From contig DAUY01000012.1 of NCBI GenBank assembly GCA_002505345.1, positions 3,687 to 67,686 of the forward strand: a stretch of DNA of 64,000 nucleotides, in the 5' to 3' direction. Every line of letters begins with the position of its first letter. The stretch's first letter is position 1. A program made the position numbers and the translations under genes. This stretch comes from Methanomassiliicoccaceae archaeon UBA370 (GTDB taxonomy: Archaea > Thermoplasmatota > Thermoplasmata > Methanomassiliicoccales > Methanomethylophilaceae). Below, piece after piece: positions 50,945 to 60,835 of this stretch. Under the pieces are notes generated by a model, which worked only from the letters and a program-made list of their open reading frames with translations, searched no databases and was not told the DNA's origin.

Positions 50945-52483
50945 TCACGCCTTTCCGATCCTTCTCATAAGTTCCTGCGACGTTTCGACCTCGCCGTCTG
51001 AGACGCTCAGGTCGCTTTTCAGGCCGTATCCTTTCGTCTGACCCATACATTCCACCTCTGCGGTTATCGTGCCGTCCTCGGCAGCTTTGAAGGTGACTTT
51101 GATCGGCGTGTCCATACTGATGCCGTCGGGCAGGTCCATCTCGAACTCACCTACCGAATTGCCGTCGATGAGGTCTGTCCTGGGCACATTGTCGGAGCGC
51201 AAGGCGGAATCCTCGAAGATCTCCACCAATACTGAAGGCTGCCCCTCCTCTATGGGATAGTAGAGCTTCACGCTCTCGATGGGCAGCGTCTCGTTTCTGT
51301 AGATGATGTCGGAGATCATCTCTTTTCCATTGTATTCCACTCTAACGCCGAAAGTCTTGCTCAGGACGTTTTTCACCGTGAGCTTCTGCGTATCGACCCT
51401 TTCGACGGATTCCAGGTCTTTCGACCTTGCGAAGATCGCCGCGCCTTTGGCTATGGACCTGTCGGGGTCGAACAGCCTGACCTTGGCTCCGGGGTATTTC
51501 GCCGATATGCCGTTCTTGATCTGGGGCATCCTGGAGGAGCCGCCGACCAGAATGATGTCGTCGATATCGTCCAGATTGAAGGATTTGGATGCCAGGACCC
51601 TGTCTATGATCTCTAGGGTCCTGTTCAGCAACGGTGCCGTGGCGCTTTCGAATTCTGCTCTCGTCACGGAATATACGGTCTTAATCCCTCCGACGGTCAA
51701 AGTTCCTCTCGTGGACTCGGCGGTGGTGAGCCTTTTCTTTATCGATTCTGTATCGATCTCAAGCGTCACAGCCACATCCCTGTCCTCTTCTATCTCTGCC
51801 ATCGGGATGCCGGAAGACTGCGAAACCTTGTTCTTGATCACGGCGGCCAGAGCCCTGTCCCAATCTTTCCCTCCGAGGAGGCGCTCGCCGTCTGTGGCCA
51901 CGGCTGTGAAGGAGTTCCCCTCGATCTCAAGAACCGTTACGTCGAAAGTCCCTCCTCCCAGGTCGTAGACGATAACCCTTTTCTTGCTCCCGTCCCCTCC
52001 GTAGCCGAAGGATATGGCCGCGGCCGTGGGCTCGTTGATTATCGTCACATCGTCAAGGCCAGCGATTTTTCCTGCATATTTGGTCGAATCCCTTTCGTTC
52101 TGACCGAAATACGCCGGGCATGTGATGATGGCCTTCCTGACATCGCAGCCGTGAGCCTCGTTGAAGTCATTGATCATCTTCTTCAGTATCGCGGCGGAAA
52201 GGGTAACCGGAGTGTAGATGTCCCCGTCGATGTTGACTTTGTAATCTGTGCCGATCTGCCTTTTTACCGCAGTGATCGTCCTGTTTGACGGATACATGAC
52301 CGCCATGTCCTTAGCGGGAGAGCCTACGATTATCTCCCCGTTCTCGTTGAAAAGGACCACCGAGGGCGTGGTGTCCTCCTGCTCGAAGTTCTTCTCAACT
52401 ATCGGGTTTCCTTCCCCGTCGATATATGCGAGACATGAATAAGTGGTACCAAGGTCGATACCTATGCAATAGTCGTCCTTCAT
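50945..52483 (-). CDS. Hsp70-family protein without C-terminal lid
   Basis: The 512-residue DnaK-like protein has the phosphate-1 motif GIDLGTTYSCLAYID, NEPTAAAISFGYG, YDLGGGTFDVTVLE and LVGGSSRMPQIK, then a substrate-binding beta domain. It ends soon after it (RRIGKA), so the helical lid and C-terminal tail are missing. The insert RLLGGKDWDRAL is shared with the Hsp70-vWA gene of the same cassette (ILGGKDWDQAI), showing common origin. It is distinct from housekeeping DnaK, with no grpE or dnaJ beside it. It is the distal gene of the four-gene minus-strand cassette, after a 73-bp gap. Confidence 0.87.
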   Translation of the reverse strand: MKDDYCIGIDLGTTYSCLAYIDGEGNPIVEKNFEQEDTTPSVVLFNENGEIIVGSPAKDMAVMYPSNRTITAVKRQIGTDYKVNIDGDIYTPVTLSAAILKKMINDFNEAHGCDVRKAIITCPAYFGQNERDSTKYAGKIAGLDDVTIINEPTAAAISFGYGGDGSKKRVIVYDLGGGTFDVTVLEIEGNSFTAVATDGERLLGGKDWDRALAAVIKNKVSQSSGIPMAEIEEDRDVAVTLEIDTESIKKRLTTAESTRGTLTVGGIKTVYSVTRAEFESATAPLLNRTLEIIDRVLASKSFNLDDIDDIILVGGSSRMPQIKNGISAKYPGAKVRLFDPDRSIAKGAAIFARSKDLESVERVDTQKLTVKNVLSKTFGVRVEYNGKEMISDIIYRNETLPIESVKLYYPIEEGQPSVLVEIFEDSALRSDNVPRTDLIDGNSVGEFEMDLPDGISMDTPIKVTFKAAEDGTITAEVECMGQTKGYGLKSDLSVSDGEVETSQELMRRIGKA

Positions 52484-52556
52484 TTTTCATCCCTTCTCTT
52501 TCGTCTGTATCCGTATGTAAGTGGGTATTAATTTTTTCTTGCCGGGTACGCTGTCC

Positions 52557-53804
52557 TCAAAACGGTGTCTCCGTCTCGTAGCATCCCAGCATCCATATCA
52601 GCGGGTCTTCGACCCTGAACGGGGATATCCCTCTGTTCAGTATGCTGCCCTCCGGGTTGCATCCCAAAGCCGAAACGGCAAAGAAGCTATGCCTCTCGAA
52701 CCCTTCGACGGTGTCAATGAATTCTCTCGATACGGCGCGACGCAGATATTCGTTCAGCTCTGCATCGATCTGCCTGAAATTGTCGCGGTCTATCCTCCCC
52801 CTCTCCCTGGGCATGCGGACCGAGGAGCTGGCGTCAAGCAAGACCTTCTCCTCCTCGTCGTTCTCTGGAGACTTGAGCAGGATATCGCATTTGGTAAGGA
52901 CCACTGCCAACGGGATCGGGATCTTGCCTGTCGGGGGTATGCCCATAGCGGACCTTATGAGGTCGCTCATTTCCGATATGGACCTTGCCACATCCTGGGA
53001 CGGTTCCGGTATGTTCTCGGCACGGACCCTCTTGTTCACGTACGGTATCTGAAGCGGGTCGACGAGATACACTATGCCGGATGCGCTTGAAAGGAATGTG
53101 TTAAGTCCAACCCCGGTCAGATTGTCGGAAGACCCCTCTCCCGCAGTATCGAAGAATGCCAGTGTGGCGCTGTTCATCCCTTCCCTGTCGGGGAATCTCA
53201 CGTAATAGATCATCGGCTCCCTGAAATCCTTGATGTTCTCGTACGTTCTCGTGGGAGGAAGCTTCCTCCCTTCCTCGTAGAGACGTCTGTAATAATATTC
53301 GCGATATTTCAGAGTGGTCCGGTCGGACGCCGGTGCGACAATGGCATTGAACTCAGGTGCGAAAGAGTTTTTCAAGTGGTTGATCAACACAGAGATATAG
53401 TGGCTCTTGCCAGCGCCCCTGGCGCCTATCACCACGAAAATTATGTTCCTTCCTTCCTCCGCTTCCTGCGGGATGGGGCTGTGGCAGACCGGGCATAATC
53501 TTTTATGGACGGGCCTGTGGCATATGTCGCAGATCCCTGAGGAGTTCCGGACAATGTGCTGCCTGGTCCTGACGGAATCTTTTCCGTCCGGGTTTCTTCC
53601 CAGGAACGTGCTGTTCTCCATGTCGATCTCCTCGTCTTCGGATTCGGACCTGAAAGCCTTTCCGTTTTCCACCTTCCCGGCATCGATCGCCTTCACGAAC
53701 ATCCTGGTGCACGATTGGTTGGTGCACTGGTAGTGTATTGCCCCCAGATCGATGGCGTTGAAGCAAAACGGGCATATGTATGTGCCATCGGTTTTTTTCT
53801 GCAT
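52557..53804 (-). CDS. Zinc-ribbon P-loop GTPase of the chaperone cassette
   Basis: The 415-residue protein starts at ATG 53804 with zinc knuckles (CPFC at 11-14, CTNQSC at 27-32, CDIC and CPVC at 92-107). A GTPase-like domain follows with Walker A GARGAGKS (127-134), FFDTAGEG (218-224) and TKCD (304-307). The layout suggests a double-GTPase (DO-GTPase-like) or TRAFAC-related family described in prokaryotic conflict systems; the assignment is by motif only. It starts one base after the stop of the upstream J-like gene, so both are one operon. No membrane segment is seen. Confidence 0.75.
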   Translation of the reverse strand: MQKKTDGTYICPFCFNAIDLGAIHYQCTNQSCTRMFVKAIDAGKVENGKAFRSESEDEEIDMENSTFLGRNPDGKDSVRTRQHIVRNSSGICDICHRPVHKRLCPVCHSPIPQEAEEGRNIIFVVIGARGAGKSHYISVLINHLKNSFAPEFNAIVAPASDRTTLKYREYYYRRLYEEGRKLPPTRTYENIKDFREPMIYYVRFPDREGMNSATLAFFDTAGEGSSDNLTGVGLNTFLSSASGIVYLVDPLQIPYVNKRVRAENIPEPSQDVARSISEMSDLIRSAMGIPPTGKIPIPLAVVLTKCDILLKSPENDEEEKVLLDASSSVRMPRERGRIDRDNFRQIDAELNEYLRRAVSREFIDTVEGFERHSFFAVSALGCNPEGSILNRGISPFRVEDPLIWMLGCYETETPF

Positions 53805-53805
53805 A

Positions 53806-56800
53806 TCAGCACCCCCTGTACAGCGGATGGACGAACCTGAAGCTGCTGTAGTCCTCGTCTTTTTCAAAGAACAACCTCATATGCCTGACATCGTCGCCCG
53901 GTCTCGCTTCGATCCGGAATACTATGCGTCCTCTGCTGAGCCTGATGGGGACCTCGGACCTCCAGATGACTTCTCCGTCGTTCCTCCTCAGAGGTATGCC
54001 TTCTTCCCTGCATACCGCTATGACGGGAGGAATGAATTCGACGTCGCTTTCCGATTCTATCGTTACCCTGATGTTGCTGTCCTTTGACCGGCCTGATTCA
54101 GCACTGTACCTGAGTGTCCTGCATGTTCCTGCGACTATCTCGAAGGTCATCCCGCGGGAGGTGATCTTCTTGCCCTCCGCATCATAGACAGCGAATATGG
54201 TGACGGTTCTGCGGGGACGGCTTCCCATGGGCAGCCTTATCATCCGTTCCTTAGAGTATGCTTCGGCAGAGACGGTCATCCTTTCCCCGTCCAGATCGTT
54301 GGGCCCGCCGGCCGGGTTTCCAGAATCCGTTATGACCAGAACGGCGGACTCGGCACCCTGTGGCCATGACATGGTCAGGATGCAGTCGCTCCCCATAATG
54401 TCCCAGTTCATGTCCCTGAACGGTTTAAGGTCTGCCACCAGGACCTCCAGGCCCCTGACTGCGTATCTTCCCACGGGTATCATCGGATATATGTATTGGA
54501 CGGCCCCGTCCGGCAGGGAGAAGCGTATCCTGCCCTTTCTCTTCTCAATGGGCTCGATCTTTGTCATCCAGGAATCCACATCTCCGAGCTTGATCAGCAG
54601 CCCGTGCATCCTGATGCTCTTCGGTGAAGAGTAAAGCACCACGTTCTCGTCGCCCGTCCATTCGGCGGTGAAAGTACCGTCCGCCTTGTTCCATGAGACC
54701 TTCATGTCTCTGACGGGGTCCGGGAAGACCGCAGTAGTGCCGGAGAAGACCAGCCCGGAGGACCTGTTGACGCGTCCGTCCGGGGACTCGTACTCGGCCA
54801 CGAAAAGATAGTAGTATACGCAGCCGCCGCAAAGTCCCCGGTCTTCGATGACCGGCCCGCCGCCCTGTATCTCCACCTCCTCGTCTCCCGAACCGCTTTT
54901 CCTCCAGATCCTGACCCTGCTGCAATTCTTGGGCTTCTCGAAATAAAGGCGGAGTCCGTCCTCCAAGGGGTCTACGCTGACGTTCTGCGCCTCGGCGAAC
55001 ACGGTCGCCGGGCCGCACGAAGTGCCCTCTTCCGAAAGCACGCCCCATCTTTTCGACATTACGGTATAGTAGTAGTCCACGCCCGGCTCGGCACTTTCAT
55101 CGATATAGAAGCATCCGCCGACCTCCGCAATCGGTATGGTCCTCTCGTCGACCTCCGGCAGTGAGAATTCCTCTCTGTAGATGCAGAATGTTACACCGCT
55201 CCTATCGCCGGGGACGGCATATCTTATCAGGACCATCCCCTCGCTGACCTTGGCCGAAGCGTCAGCAGGAGGAGAGGGAGCGTTGCTGCCCAGAAGGGAC
55301 GATATCATGGTGTGGTCGGGGCACCTCTCGGCGGCCGCGACGCAAAGTTCCGTCCGTGAGCGTGAGTCGGCGGCCCTCATGGCCTTTTCGAACAGCCTGT
55401 CCGCCTCATGCAGGCGCTTCTCCGACTCCTTGTAGATGTTTTCGATCTCCGGGTCTTCTTCGATGAAGCGCTTGTAGTGCACCAGCATGTCCCGGGTAAG
55501 GTCCACGGCCTCGCTGTATCTCTTGAGCCTGTAGGATTGTTCGATCTTCTTCTTTCCGGATGTCAGATAGGCCTTTGCCGTTTCGATCTTCTGTTCAAGG
55601 TCTTCAACCGCAGGGTATGTCGAGTAACCCTCTCTTAGGTCCCTTGCGGCATCTTCCGCCGCCGAGATGAGGCCGGCGGAGGCCAGTCCGGCAGCCTTCT
55701 TTTCTATTTCTAGGGCCTTTTCCCACCCTGCTTCGAGGTCGAACCCGCATTTCACGCATGCTTTGTTGGCCGACGACTGCTTCGTGTTGCATTTGGGGCA
55801 TACGGTTTTGATAAGATGCCCGCAGATCGAGCAGCACATAACTTCGTTCCCGGTCTCTACGAATGACTTGCAGTGGGGGCATCTTACCATACTGCTGTCC
55901 GATTCGGAGAAATTCACTATGAACCTCTTCCTTATGCAGAAATCCTCCAGGGCCCGTATCGCAAGGTCTACATCGACTTCAGGGTCTGTCAGGTATATCG
56001 ACATCAGCTCGTCTATGTAGGCGCGGTTCTGCGGATGGATATACTCGTCCTCGATTATTTCGAATACGGGTACCAGGGCCCTCTGGCATTTGCCGTATTC
56101 CGTGAGCTCCGAAAGAAGCTCGTCGGATTTCAACGCAAGCTTGACCGCCCTGAGGGCCTGTATATAAGAGTCCTGTTTCGGAAGCACCTCCGGACGCACG
56201 TTGTTGACCCTTTTTTCGCATTGGTCGAATGCATCTCTTATCTTTTCCGGAGGGCTGCCGTCGTTAATTTCTCCGGTTTCAATCTCGAGTTTTTCGTCCG
56301 AGATCAGATCGTTCAACATTTCCGAGGGGGTGAAAGCACCTACCGCTGTCATGGCCTGGAAAGCGGTGAGCACGGTATCCGTGGCAACATACGAGGGGTC
56401 GTGTTCCATCACACCGGACATGCTCACCAGGTCACCGACGCCTACTCCGTCCCATCTGAGTTTTTTCATCAGGGATTCGGCGGACCCCGATACCCTGACG
56501 GGGGTCCCGTCATGCAGGGTCACGGAATCCTTCCTAAGCCTGGAGGCCTTGGATGCGAGCAGCTTGAGCGCCTCCTCGAGCTCCTTCTTCCTGAGATCCG
56601 GGTCGCTCATCACGTTACGGATGTCCTGAACCGCCTCCAGGTAGCACTGCGACCGGAATCTGCGCCCTGCATCGTTCTGGCGGTCCCTGCTCTCCTCGGT
56701 CCACCGTCTCTCCATATAGTCTATGGCCGCAGAGACCGACTCGTTCGAATAACAATCTTCTTTCAGGGGGTTAAGGCCCAGCAACCAGTAGTAGTTCTCC

Positions 56801-56817
56801 TTTCGGGCCACGGTCAT
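53806..56817 (-). CDS. Large J-like, zinc-ribbon and FN3-like scaffold protein
   Basis: From ATG 56817, overlapping the Hsp70-vWA stop (ATGA), the gene encodes 1003 residues. Residues ~1-90 resemble an atypical J domain (NYYWLLGLNPLKED, then YLEAVQDIRNVMSDPDLRKKE) but lack HPD. Residues ~305-355 hold zinc ribbons (CPHC, CSICG, CPKC, CVKCG). A helical, TPR-like or coiled-coil segment follows (~360-480), then beta-rich, fibronectin-III-like repeats (~490-1000) with YYYTVMSKRWG and YYYLFVAEY. Its J-like end suggests it recruits the neighbouring Hsp70s; the repeats suggest scaffolding. I know no characterised homologue. Confidence 0.72.
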   Translation of the reverse strand: MTVARKENYYWLLGLNPLKEDCYSNESVSAAIDYMERRWTEESRDRQNDAGRRFRSQCYLEAVQDIRNVMSDPDLRKKELEEALKLLASKASRLRKDSVTLHDGTPVRVSGSAESLMKKLRWDGVGVGDLVSMSGVMEHDPSYVATDTVLTAFQAMTAVGAFTPSEMLNDLISDEKLEIETGEINDGSPPEKIRDAFDQCEKRVNNVRPEVLPKQDSYIQALRAVKLALKSDELLSELTEYGKCQRALVPVFEIIEDEYIHPQNRAYIDELMSIYLTDPEVDVDLAIRALEDFCIRKRFIVNFSESDSSMVRCPHCKSFVETGNEVMCCSICGHLIKTVCPKCNTKQSSANKACVKCGFDLEAGWEKALEIEKKAAGLASAGLISAAEDAARDLREGYSTYPAVEDLEQKIETAKAYLTSGKKKIEQSYRLKRYSEAVDLTRDMLVHYKRFIEEDPEIENIYKESEKRLHEADRLFEKAMRAADSRSRTELCVAAAERCPDHTMISSLLGSNAPSPPADASAKVSEGMVLIRYAVPGDRSGVTFCIYREEFSLPEVDERTIPIAEVGGCFYIDESAEPGVDYYYTVMSKRWGVLSEEGTSCGPATVFAEAQNVSVDPLEDGLRLYFEKPKNCSRVRIWRKSGSGDEEVEIQGGGPVIEDRGLCGGCVYYYLFVAEYESPDGRVNRSSGLVFSGTTAVFPDPVRDMKVSWNKADGTFTAEWTGDENVVLYSSPKSIRMHGLLIKLGDVDSWMTKIEPIEKRKGRIRFSLPDGAVQYIYPMIPVGRYAVRGLEVLVADLKPFRDMNWDIMGSDCILTMSWPQGAESAVLVITDSGNPAGGPNDLDGERMTVSAEAYSKERMIRLPMGSRPRRTVTIFAVYDAEGKKITSRGMTFEIVAGTCRTLRYSAESGRSKDSNIRVTIESESDVEFIPPVIAVCREEGIPLRRNDGEVIWRSEVPIRLSRGRIVFRIEARPGDDVRHMRLFFEKDEDYSSFRFVHPLYRGC

Positions 56818-58844
56818 CTCCTTCTGCTGTCGCTCATGCCTATTCCTCCGGAGTTCACAGCGGTTGCGATCGTCCCGAAGGTATCGCCCAGCTGGTCCAG
56901 CGTTGTGAAAAGTGCATCCTCGTCGGCGGTTGCGATCTGCCTGAGGAAAGACCTGTCGGCCTCGCCGAACCCGACTGCTATCGTAGTTATCCCGTCCTTC
57001 CTGCACTCCATGGCCTGGGTGACTGCCAGGTCCCTGTTTCCCCATTTGCCGTCCGTCAGCACGACAATCATGTTGTTGCCGGCCCTTCCCATCAGCATTC
57101 TGCAGGCCTCCTTGAAAGGGGAGGCATCGGTCCCCCTGCCTGCCATCTTAACCTTGATGTCCTCTATGGACCTGGTGACAGCGTAGCGGTCGAGGGTGAG
57201 CTCTCTGACGACCAGGTTCTTGTCTCCGAAGACTATTAGCCCGAACTTCGTGTTTGAGTCCGCGACCTCCTTTATGAATCTGGAAATCGCCCTCTTGGCC
57301 TTTTCCAGCGGGGCGTCCTTCATGCTGCGCGAGATATCGATCGCAACGACGATGTTCTTCTGCACCGGAGCGTTCGAAGGCCTTTCGTCAGGGCGTCCGC
57401 CCATCCACGATATGTCCTCGGGCAGTTTTTCTGATTCGACCGTAAGTTCGCTTCCGTTCTGGAACGCCGAGATGCATACCACCCCGTTCTCATCGTAGTT
57501 GTACTCTATCTCGATCAAAACTCCCTCGCCGTTGTTCATTATCCCGGAGATCCTCATCCTTGCGAGGACGACGCAGTCAAGAGGATGTCGTGATTCGCCC
57601 TGAAGGGTGAAAAGCTCGATGCTGTCGCTCAGGTTGCCAGGTTCGATCCTGAAGGGCTTCCTGACCGAACACGGGACGCAGGAGTTGCGCTTTATCATTA
57701 TTTCATTGATGAATTTCTTGCCGTCCTCCCTCACGGACAGGGCCCCGAGGCTGTGTGAGGCCACGTCGGCCACTCCCAGCACGGCGTTGCCGTCCTTCCC
57801 GAAGTGATGAGCGGTAATGGCGGCGCCCTTTGCGACGGCAAGGTCGGTGTCCGCGTGCTTGATCACTTTCCTACCGGAGATGCTGGCGAGGCGGCCGGGA
57901 AGGCCGGGGAGCCTGGTGGAGCCTCCCACAAGGAGTATCTCGTCAATGTCCTCCCATCTCAGCCCTATGTCGGCCAGTACTCTCTCGCAGACCTCCCAGG
58001 TCGAGCCGAAGAGAGGTTCGGTCATCTCGTCGAACTGGTTCCGCGTCAGGGTGTAGTCGGCGCAATCGTCCCCGTATTCCAGATGGGCGCTGACGCATTC
58101 GCTTTCCGAAAGTTCCTTTTTCAGGTCTTCGGCGGCGACTATCAGGCTGTTTTTGGATGACATGTCATCCCTCAGGTCGATATTGAAATCGTCCTTGAAC
58201 TTCCCGCACAGATAAGACATGATGGCCTGGTCCCAGTCCTTCCCTCCGAGGATATGGTTCCCGTCGGTCCCCAGCACGATGATGTTCCCTCTCTCGATGC
58301 GCACGACCGTGGTGTCGAACGTCCCTCCGCCGAGGTCGTAAACCATTACGGTCTTGTTCCCCGCCTTGTTGTATCCGTAAGAAATCGCCGCTGCGGTCGG
58401 TTCGTTTACCACCTTCAGTATTTCAATTCCGGATTTCTGGCCTGCCCTGATGGTCGCCGTCCTCTGAAGGTCGTTGAAATATGCAGGTACAGTGACCACT
58501 GCGGAGTCGATCTTCTTCCCGGTCCTTGCCTCGGCTCCGGCGATGAGGTATTTTAACAATATGGCAGAAAGGTCCTCTGCAGAGTATGTCCTTCCGTACG
58601 CGGTCAGGGAATATTGGGTATCTCCCATGGCACGTTTGAAAGAGGCCGCGACGACCCCCTCTCCCCTGGACTGCATGCTTTTTGCGGTTTGGCCCACGCT
58701 GATCGTGCTGTCTGCAGAGAAGCATATGACAGAAGGGGTCAGGAGACAGCCGTTCGCATCCGGGATGACTTCAGCACCGGAGCTGCCTCTGTCGTAAAAA
58801 GCCACTGCAGAGTAGGTCGTTCCCAGATCTATACCTACCTTCAC
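56814..58844 (-). CDS. Hsp70-von Willebrand A fusion
   Basis: The 676-residue protein starts at GTG 58844; the upstream ATG is out of frame. Residues 1-~370 are an Hsp70 ATPase (GIDLGTTYSAVAFYD, NEPTAAAISYGYN, YDLGGGTFDTTVV, LVGGSTRLPGLP). A shortened substrate-binding beta domain follows (~375-480), then a vWA domain (~495-670) with an intact MIDAS: DISRS, a TDA threonine and LTDGKWG. Hsp70 coupled to vWA suggests metal-dependent binding of a protein partner. It heads the cassette, preceded by a TATA-like AT-rich stretch near 58874-58885. Confidence 0.85.
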   Translation of the reverse strand: MKVGIDLGTTYSAVAFYDRGSSGAEVIPDANGCLLTPSVICFSADSTISVGQTAKSMQSRGEGVVAASFKRAMGDTQYSLTAYGRTYSAEDLSAILLKYLIAGAEARTGKKIDSAVVTVPAYFNDLQRTATIRAGQKSGIEILKVVNEPTAAAISYGYNKAGNKTVMVYDLGGGTFDTTVVRIERGNIIVLGTDGNHILGGKDWDQAIMSYLCGKFKDDFNIDLRDDMSSKNSLIVAAEDLKKELSESECVSAHLEYGDDCADYTLTRNQFDEMTEPLFGSTWEVCERVLADIGLRWEDIDEILLVGGSTRLPGLPGRLASISGRKVIKHADTDLAVAKGAAITAHHFGKDGNAVLGVADVASHSLGALSVREDGKKFINEIMIKRNSCVPCSVRKPFRIEPGNLSDSIELFTLQGESRHPLDCVVLARMRISGIMNNGEGVLIEIEYNYDENGVVCISAFQNGSELTVESEKLPEDISWMGGRPDERPSNAPVQKNIVVAIDISRSMKDAPLEKAKRAISRFIKEVADSNTKFGLIVFGDKNLVVRELTLDRYAVTRSIEDIKVKMAGRGTDASPFKEACRMLMGRAGNNMIVVLTDGKWGNRDLAVTQAMECRKDGITTIAVGFGEADRSFLRQIATADEDALFTTLDQLGDTFGTIATAVNSGGIGMSDSRRR

Positions 58845-58986
58845 CTGTGCATCCCGCCATCGGCAATGCCTTAGAATAATTTAATACTTGTCAGGTTTGT
58901 ACGAAATTCGAAAAATGACCCATTCCTCAAGGTGTTTCAGATTTCCTGAAAAACGCATTTACGAATTCGGCAGCAGACGGCGAGGA
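58845..58986. promoter_or_regulatory. Spacer between the chaperone cassette and the metal operon
   Basis: This 142-bp spacer contains a minus-strand TATA-like stretch (TATTAAATTATT, about 58874-58885) for the Hsp70-vWA gene. The remainder lies behind the P-type ATPase stop and shows no gene. Confidence 0.45.
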
Positions 58987-60828
58987 TCAAAATAACCTGC
59001 CGTATGCCCTGGTTCCGTTGATTATCGCGATCGCCGCGACGCCCACGTCTGCAAAAATTGCAAACCACATCCCTGCCAGACCCAAGGTGGCAAGTGCCAG
59101 AGCTGCGAATTTGAAACCGAGGGATAACGTTATGTTCTGATATGCAATGCCGCGCGTCCTCCTCGATATCCTGATGGCCTCCGGCAGTCTCCTCAAGGAA
59201 TCGTTCATTATGACCACATCAGCAGCTTCCACGGCGCTGTCGGAACCAATGCCGCCCATGGCCACACCCACGTCCGCCCTCGCGATGGAAGGCGCATCGT
59301 TGATGCCGTCTCCAACGTAAACCAGCGAACCCTTGCCCTCGCGTGCGCGCAGATAGCCCTCGAGGATGTCCAGTTTGTCCTCCGGAAGAAGGTCGCTGCG
59401 GAACGTGTCGATCCCAACAATCTCCGCAACACGGCCGGCAGACGTCATGTTGTCTCCGGTAAGCATGACAACGTTCTTCACGCCGAGGTCCTTCAGTTCC
59501 CTTATCGCTTCGGCGGAATCTTCCTTCGGCCCGTCAGAAATGGATATGTGCCCGCTGTAAGCGCCGTCGATCGCCACATGTATGCTTGTTGTGTCGTCGT
59601 GAGCTCTGCAAGGCTCCAATCCGATCTCCTCCATCAGTCTGGCGTTCCCCGCATGGACGATGCGGCCGTTGACTTCGGTTCTTATGCCTTTTCCGGCAAG
59701 GTTGACCGAGTCCCCTATCTCTCCCGGGTCGATCTCACGTCCGTAGCGGTCTATTATCGCGGCAGATATCGGATGGTCGGAGCGGTATTCGGATTTGGCA
59801 GCATATTCAAGCAGATAATCCTCTGTTACGCCGTGTGTGTGGATACTGTTGAACTCGAAGGTACCCTTGGTGACGGTACCGGTCTTGTCCACCACTACGG
59901 TGTCGGTAAGCGCCAGTCTGTCCATTACGTCCCCTCCGTTGATCAATATCCCCGATTTCGAGGCCCTCCCCACTCCGCAGAAGAATGTCAAAGGGACCGA
60001 AAGCACAAGGGCACAGGGGCAGGAGACCACGAGGAACACAAGCGCATGATACACCCAGACTTCGTAAGGAAGTCCGAACAGCAAAGTAGGCACCGCCGCG
60101 ACGGCGATAGCGGCTACGACCACGGAGGGAGTGTAGTACTTTGCGAAAGCTGTTATGAACTTCTCGGTCTTGGCCTTTCTGGCACCGGACTCCTCGACAA
60201 GCTCAAGGATGCGTGCGACCGCTGAATCCGAGTAGGCCCTGTCCGCTCTTAAAGTAAGTGCGCCGGTCATGTTTATGCATCCGCTCAACGCGGACTCCCC
60301 CGGAGCCACGTCCCTCGGCATCGACTCGCCGGTGATCGCTTTGGTATCCAGGGACGAATAGCCCGACATGACCGTGCCGTCGATCGGAATGCGTTCTCCG
60401 GGAAGAACGATATAACATTCCCCCACGGCAACGTCCTCCGGCCTGACGCCCATTTCTTTACCGTCCCTTACGACCCTTACCGATACCGGCTGCATATCAA
60501 CAAGCTCGGAGATGGACCTCCTTGTCTTCTGAACCGCCGCATCTTCGAACATCTCCCCTATGCGGAAGAAAAGCATCACTGCGACACCTTCGACGCTGGC
60601 GCCGATTATGAACGCGCCGGCGGAAGCTATCACCGTAAGGAAGTTTTCGTCGAGTATCATACCATAACGCAGGCTCTTCGCTGCAGATATCGCAATGACA
60701 TATCCGGAGATGACGTATGCGACGGCCAGGATGACCGTTGATGCCGTCCCGTGACCGGTATAACGGAGAACAGCGCCCAGAGCGAAAAGAATGCCCGAGA
60801 TCAGTACTTCCAAGGTGCCCCGACGCAA
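58987..60828 (-). CDS. Heavy-metal-translocating P1B-type ATPase
   Basis: The 613-residue exporter has the membrane metal motif SCPCALV (near residue 280), the phosphorylation site DKTGTVTKG, TGES in the actuator domain and GDGINDAP. The HP (SDHPIS) and GDN motifs are present. CPC fits zinc, cadmium, lead or copper export; ZntA/CadA-like zinc or cadmium is suggested by the adjacent CadC-like ArsR protein. The usual N-terminal HMA domain is absent; it is encoded as the separate 73-residue gene 7 bp upstream. Confidence 0.9.
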   Translation of the reverse strand: MRRGTLEVLISGILFALGAVLRYTGHGTASTVILAVAYVISGYVIAISAAKSLRYGMILDENFLTVIASAGAFIIGASVEGVAVMLFFRIGEMFEDAAVQKTRRSISELVDMQPVSVRVVRDGKEMGVRPEDVAVGECYIVLPGERIPIDGTVMSGYSSLDTKAITGESMPRDVAPGESALSGCINMTGALTLRADRAYSDSAVARILELVEESGARKAKTEKFITAFAKYYTPSVVVAAIAVAAVPTLLFGLPYEVWVYHALVFLVVSCPCALVLSVPLTFFCGVGRASKSGILINGGDVMDRLALTDTVVVDKTGTVTKGTFEFNSIHTHGVTEDYLLEYAAKSEYRSDHPISAAIIDRYGREIDPGEIGDSVNLAGKGIRTEVNGRIVHAGNARLMEEIGLEPCRAHDDTTSIHVAIDGAYSGHISISDGPKEDSAEAIRELKDLGVKNVVMLTGDNMTSAGRVAEIVGIDTFRSDLLPEDKLDILEGYLRAREGKGSLVYVGDGINDAPSIARADVGVAMGGIGSDSAVEAADVVIMNDSLRRLPEAIRISRRTRGIAYQNITLSLGFKFAALALATLGLAGMWFAIFADVGVAAIAIINGTRAYGRLF

Positions 60829-60835
60829 GCGGACC

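Noticed and set aside
56817..57045. 76-residue extension upstream of the J-like protein
   Set aside because: It overlaps the vWA domain in another frame and is arginine- and glutamine-rich shadow; ATG 56817 forms the ATGA junction.
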